From JAAZIN01 sp964441025 (GTDB taxonomy: Bacteria; Bacillota; Dethiobacteria; DTU022): a DNA stretch of 64,000 bases. The stretch spans positions 62,001-126,000 of the forward strand of contig CAYTXG010000002.1 of the NCBI GenBank assembly GCA_964441025.1, written 5' to 3'. The notes beneath the pieces were generated by a model. The model ran no database searches. It worked only from the letters and a program-made list of their open reading frames with translations, and had not been told where the DNA came from. Shown here one piece after another: positions 61,051 to 64,000 of the stretch. Position 1 is the first letter of the stretch. Each line of letters opens with the position of its first letter. The translations under genes were made by a program, and so were the position numbers.

Positions 61051-62238
61051 CTACCCCTGGGAGTGGTCTGAGTTACCCGGGGACCTTTTCTGATCATAAA
61101 GGTAATCCTCGTAGATATACATGAGTTCTTTGTCAAAAAGCTGCCGTTTCAGATCAACGGCGGCGCTTCTCACCGCGCTGAGAATATCATTTGCCTCCTC
61201 ATCGGAGAGAGCAATGCCGTACTCTTCAAACTTCATCTTCACAGCCCTGCTGCCCGAGTGCTTGCCCAGAATGATCTGGCGTTGCATCCCCACCTCTTCC
61301 GGGCTGAAAACCTCGTATGTCTGGGGATTCTTCAAAACGCCGTCGGCATGGATCCCTGACTCGTGGGCAAAGGTATTGGAACCTACAATGGGCTTGCTCG
61401 GGTAAAGGGATCTTCCAGAGGCCCGGGCCACATATTCGCAGAGATTCAAAAAATCCTTTGTATTCACTCCCAGGTTGACCCCGAAAAGGAACTTCAGGGC
61501 CATGGCCACTTCTTCAAGGGCGGCATTGCCCGCCCTCTCGCCCAGCCCGTTCACCGTCACTCCAATAAAGCGAGCGCCGGCCTTGATCCCGGCCAGGGCA
61601 TTTGCCGTGGCCATGCCGAAGTCATTGTGCGTGTGCATCTCCACCTCCATACCGGTGGCGTCTATGATCCGGCTGATGACTTCGTACGTCCGGAAGGGCT
61701 CCAGCACACCGACGGTGTCGCAGTAGCGCAGGCGGTCGGCGCCGGCGGCCCTTGCCTCGCCGGCAAACCTGATCAGGAAATCAAGATCGCTTCTCGAGGC
61801 ATCCTCGGCATTGACGGATACGTAAACTCCGGCTTTCTTGGCGTGATCCACCGCGGCGGTCATATTTTCAAGAACCCATTCCCGCGACGTGCGCAGCTTG
61901 TGCACGATATGAATATCCGAACTGGAGATGGAGACAGCCACAGCATCAACGCCACAGTCAAGAGAATGCTGGACATCCCCCACATTGGCCCTGTTCCAGG
62001 CCATGATGCTCGCGTGAAGATCATAGGAAGCGATCTGCCTGATGGCCTCTTTTTCGTCGCCGCCCATGACCGGGATTCCCGCCTCGATCTGGTGCACTCC
62101 CACATTATCGAGCATCCTGGCAATACGCAGCTTTTCTCTGTTTGAAAAAACCACGCCGGCAGTTTGCTCGCCGTCGCGCAGGGTGGTATCAACAAGCATG
62201 ACGGAACCCTTTTTTAAACCCTCATAAAATCTCTTCAC
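61051..62238 (-). CDS. nifV: Homocitrate synthase (NifV-type)
   Basis: A 395-residue HMGL-like/DRE-TIM enzyme that condenses acetyl-CoA with 2-oxoglutarate. LVDTTLRDGEQTAG, EMHTHNDFGMATAN and NGLGERAGN are the metal and substrate motifs. The sequence looks like NifV/AksA homocitrate synthases rather than LeuA (no C-terminal LeuA dimer domain). Homocitrate could serve the nitrogenase cofactor or another pathway; no nif gene is present. The start is GTG 62238 with AAAGGAGAG 7 bases upstream. Confidence 0.88.
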   Translation of the reverse strand: MKRFYEGLKKGSVMLVDTTLRDGEQTAGVVFSNREKLRIARMLDNVGVHQIEAGIPVMGGDEKEAIRQIASYDLHASIMAWNRANVGDVQHSLDCGVDAVAVSISSSDIHIVHKLRTSREWVLENMTAAVDHAKKAGVYVSVNAEDASRSDLDFLIRFAGEARAAGADRLRYCDTVGVLEPFRTYEVISRIIDATGMEVEMHTHNDFGMATANALAGIKAGARFIGVTVNGLGERAGNAALEEVAMALKFLFGVNLGVNTKDFLNLCEYVARASGRSLYPSKPIVGSNTFAHESGIHADGVLKNPQTYEVFSPEEVGMQRQIILGKHSGSRAVKMKFEEYGIALSDEEANDILSAVRSAAVDLKRQLFDKELMYIYEDYLYDQKRSPGNSDHSQG

Positions 62239-62640
62239 CGCTTTTCTCTCCTTTTACGACAGCTTCTTTGGATGTCACCCGCTTCGTCAGCGGATCTTGG
62301 CCGGAGGCAAAAATAATCTACTTCAGGCTTGTCAAGGCTCTCAGCCCCATGAGCCCGCGCGATGGTAAACCCATATATTTTTTGCTGCTCAATTCCCCGG
62401 GGCCATCAAGCCCCGGAGCTGCGCAGCCCTATCGCGCTGCAGCCGATGACCCCTGTGGCGGATAATGCCAATACCCTGTTCCTCCTTGGGATGGTGATTA
62501 AAGTTTATTTTATAATAATGTTGCCCTCTGCGCAATACGGCAGAAAAGGAGAAGCCGGTGGAGCGGGGCTCATTCCCCCCGGCAGCGCCGTCCGGAGGAG
62601 GTCCCCGGCGGGGATTCGACCTGCAATTACCTGGAAAAAA
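62239..62640 (-). promoter_or_regulatory. nifV leader with promoter and mini-ORF
   Basis: On the minus strand TTGCGC, a 17-base gap and TAAAAT form a possible promoter (about 62509-62537). A strong AAGGAGG (62481-62487) is followed by a 21-codon ORF from TTG 62471 to TGA 62406. Its stop falls in a 7-bp GC hairpin (62397-62403 with 62410-62416). The ~165 bases to nifV hold no other gene. This looks like a translated leader, but its codons give no clear amino-acid bias. Confidence 0.4.
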
Positions 62641-62673
62641 TAGCGCCCGGCTGTTTGACAAAACCCGGGCGCT
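62636..62673 (-). terminator. Intrinsic terminator on the minus strand, overlapping the tRNA-Trp promoter
   Basis: AGCGCCCGG (62642-62650) and CCGGGCGCT (62665-62673) form a 9-bp stem; on the minus strand it is followed by ATTTTTT. It would end transcripts from the NYN gene reading through tRNA-Trp in antisense. The stem straddles the -35 of the tRNA promoter. Confidence 0.7.
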
Positions 62674-62683
62674 GCATTAAAAT
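62655..62683 (+). promoter_or_regulatory. Promoter of tRNA-Trp
   Basis: TTGACA (62655-62660), a 17-bp spacer and TAAAAT (62678-62683), ten bases before the tRNA. Confidence 0.82.
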
Positions 62684-62692
62684 ATGTGCAGC

Positions 62693-62768
62693 AGGGGAGT
62701 AGCTCAAGCGGTAGAGCACTGGTCTCCAAAACCAGGGGCTGCGGGTTCGAGTCCTGTCTCCCCTGCCA
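62693..62768 (+). tRNA. tRNA-Trp (anticodon CCA)
   Basis: A 76-nt cloverleaf with encoded CCA. The acceptor AGGGGAG pairs with CTCCCCT, the anticodon stem is CTGGT/ACCAG with loop CTCCAAA (anticodon CCA), and the T arm is GGGTTCGAGTCC. The discriminator base is G, as expected for tRNA-Trp. Confidence 0.96.
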
Positions 62769-62780
62769 ACGAACATAGAT

Positions 62781-62813
62781 ACCGTAGGGAGTTTTTCTCC
62801 TTGCGGTTTTTCT
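62781..62813 (+). terminator. Terminator after tRNA-Trp
   Basis: ACCG/CGGT and GGGAG/CTCC pair in a branched stem ending in TTTTTCTT. Distance from the tRNA end is 13 bases. Confidence 0.65.
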
Positions 62814-62819
62814 TCAATA

Positions 62820-62841
62820 AAAAATAACGTAAAAATAACGT
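62820..62841. repeat. Tandem 11-base repeat
   Basis: AAAAATAACGT occurs twice in tandem (62820-62830, 62831-62841) just after the tRNA-Trp terminator. An imperfect palindrome, GAGTCAC and GTGACTTTGACTC around GGGGACG, lies at about 62866-62895 before the NYN stop. Confidence 0.6.
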
Positions 62842-62910
62842 ACAGATGTCCGCGACAGGACTTTTGAGTCACGGGGACGGTGACTTTGACTCACTGCTGC
62901 AGACTTTGGA

Positions 62911-63414
62911 TCAATAATCTTTTTCGACCAGCTCCCGGATATTGTGGAAATCTTCATAATGCATCCCCACTGCCTCTCTCAACTCTCTGGCAATAAAATG
63001 CTTTGTGGCCATGACCAGATACCTTTTACCCCTGGCTTTCAGCAATCCCATTGGCCGTTCAAAATCTCCATCCCCGCTTACCAGTACAGCCATATCATAA
63101 TGTTCTATTGTATTAAACATATCCAAAACAATTTCAATATCCAAATTTGCTGTCTGTTTATAAGTGCCGTCATCCTGCAAAACATTTTTTAAATCCTTGG
63201 TTACCAGGGAAAAACCCATATAGGTAAGCGCTTTCAAATATTTGTCCTGCCTGGCTTCGGGATGGGCATCCTTGCCCACATAATAATTAGCGTCTATCAG
63301 ATCACCTTTGCTCCTGATGTAATTTAGCAGTTTGCTGGGATCCACCCACCATCCCAAATCTTTTTTCTGCATGTAGAAAAAGTTTCCCCCATCGACAAAA
63401 AGAGATATATTCAC
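62911..63414 (-). CDS. NYN/LabA-type (DUF88) nuclease-domain protein
   Basis: A 167-residue PIN-like NYN domain protein. ISLFVDGGNFFY at the start, the central LDIEIVLDMFN and VLVSGDGDFERPM provide the conserved Asp residues of the metal-dependent ribonuclease fold. Relatives degrade or process RNA. ATG 63414 is preceded by GGAGGGATCAGGTG. No partner is evident. Confidence 0.88.
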   Translation of the reverse strand: MNISLFVDGGNFFYMQKKDLGWWVDPSKLLNYIRSKGDLIDANYYVGKDAHPEARQDKYLKALTYMGFSLVTKDLKNVLQDDGTYKQTANLDIEIVLDMFNTIEHYDMAVLVSGDGDFERPMGLLKARGKRYLVMATKHFIARELREAVGMHYEDFHNIRELVEKDY

Positions 63415-63540
63415 CTGATCCCTCCTTTCATGATTATTATTCTGTTATATATCAATATTGCAACTATATTTAACATTGTATCACGGCAAGATCCTTTTTA
63501 TGCAAAGAAAATGCCGGTGCAGTTTCGCCGGCCCATATTT

Positions 63541-64000
63541 TTAATTTTTCTTTGCTTTGCGGACCGCGGAAAAATATTTTTTTCGATTCTTCCGGACTTG
63601 CGCTCTCAACCTGATGGTGCGGTAGATATCGGGGCCGAAGAATATGAAAAAATTGACAACCGCTGCAACAGCGGCAATTTTGTAAGGAAGCGCGTAAAAG
63701 ATCAGCGTAAATCCCATCAGGGCCCAGTTCAGCCAGGCCAGGTATTTTATTTTAACAGGAAGGATCAGAAACAGCATAACTTCAAAATTTGGGTAGAGAT
63801 GGGCAAAGGCCAGAAATAGAGAGAGGTTGAGATAGGTCCCGGTGTATCCGGCACCGGTAATGAATGCAGCTATCGTTGTCCCAACCAGCCCTAAAATATA
63901 ATAGAGATTGAACTTGAAAGCGCCCCAGGCTTGTTCCAGCCCCGAGCCGACAAGGTAGTAAAAATAGAGCAGGAAGATAATCCAGATAGGCGATTGGCTG
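63541..64000 (-). CDS. C-terminal part of a membrane protein (rhomboid-like)
   Basis: The frame enters from the right edge (first full codon begins at 63999) and stops at 63541, about 152 residues visible. Four or five hydrophobic segments are seen, beginning SPIWIIFLLYFYYLVGSGLEQAWGAFKFNLYY, then a basic tail rich in Arg and Lys. The opening matches a clostridial group of rhomboid-related membrane proteins; the catalytic Ser and His are not visible in this part, so protease activity cannot be judged. The N-terminus is outside the window. Confidence 0.7.
   Translation of the reverse strand, partial: SQSPIWIIFLLYFYYLVGSGLEQAWGAFKFNLYYILGLVGTTIAAFITGAGYTGTYLNLSLFLAFAHLYPNFEVMLFLILPVKIKYLAWLNWALMGFTLIFYALPYKIAAVAAVVNFFIFFGPDIYRTIRLRAQVRKNRKKYFSAVRKAKKN

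Noticed and set aside
62768..62910. Possible integration (att) site next to tRNA-Trp
   Set aside because: The tandem repeat does not copy the tRNA 3' end, and no integrase or island lies beside it.
1..64000. CRISPR array, prophage or complete IS element
   Set aside because: No regularly spaced repeat series, phage structural genes, integrase or transposase frame was seen; only short palindromic repeats and one orphan holin-like gene.

Overview
The window comes from a spore-forming, moderately GC-rich Clostridia-type Firmicute. The evidence is SpoVS, SpoVK, a SpoVB-like flippase, TepA/YlzJ next to a large FtsK, Hfq between miaA and spoVK, strong AGGAGG ribosome sites, many TTG/GTG starts and a Gram-positive LexA. 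A Na+-coupled decarboxylase module, a NifV-type homocitrate synthase and many radical-SAM enzymes fit an anaerobe. A 100-N scaffold gap at 56980-57079 shows this is a draft or metagenome assembly.

Left half (1-30.8 kb) is almost entirely on the plus strand. It runs: the tail of an unknown gene; a secreted GH-like lipoprotein; tepA-ylzJ; a Na/Pi cotransporter; uppP; ftsK-rodZ-rimO; a small membrane protein paired with an FtsH variant that has no ectodomain; cinA-metallophosphoesterase-thpR-recA-recX; rny with a long structured leader; spoVS; dipeptidase and PHP phosphoesterase; a gamma / biotin-carrier / beta Na+-pump decarboxylase set without its alpha subunit; a VanW protein; gltX; a TrpXYZ-like ABC transporter; and tRNA-Gln(CTG).

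Right half (30.9-64 kb) is mostly on the minus strand. It carries the block miaB-pbp-mutS-mutL-miaA-hfq-spoVK-GTPase ... hflX-methionine gamma-lyase-like, plus lexA. This block is normally colinear with recA-rny-spoVS but is inverted here. An azlCD exporter (plus) and a hydantoinase/HDAC-like gene pair are inserted in it. Outside it lie a glycosyltransferase/BPL_N operon, an orphan holin-like gene, a doubly frameshifted M20 peptidase remnant, a glucosaminidase, a SpoVB-like flippase, DedA-ROK, an AarF kinase/phasin-like pair, nifV, tRNA-Trp, a NYN nuclease and the end of a membrane protein.

Most genes are housekeeping: DNA repair, recombination and SOS (recA, recX, lexA, mutS, mutL, cinA), tRNA modification (rimO is ribosomal, miaA and miaB act on tRNA), RNA turnover (rny, hfq), envelope and sporulation. 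No prophage, CRISPR array, complete transposon or obvious defence island is visible. The less ordinary material is the family of short palindromic repeats that form gene tails and a ribosome site, the FtsH-variant pair, the HDAC/hydantoinase pair, the structured non-coding elements after oadB and around recX/rny, and the assembly duplication at the N gap. Operon statements below are inferred from spacing and overlap; no expression data were available.
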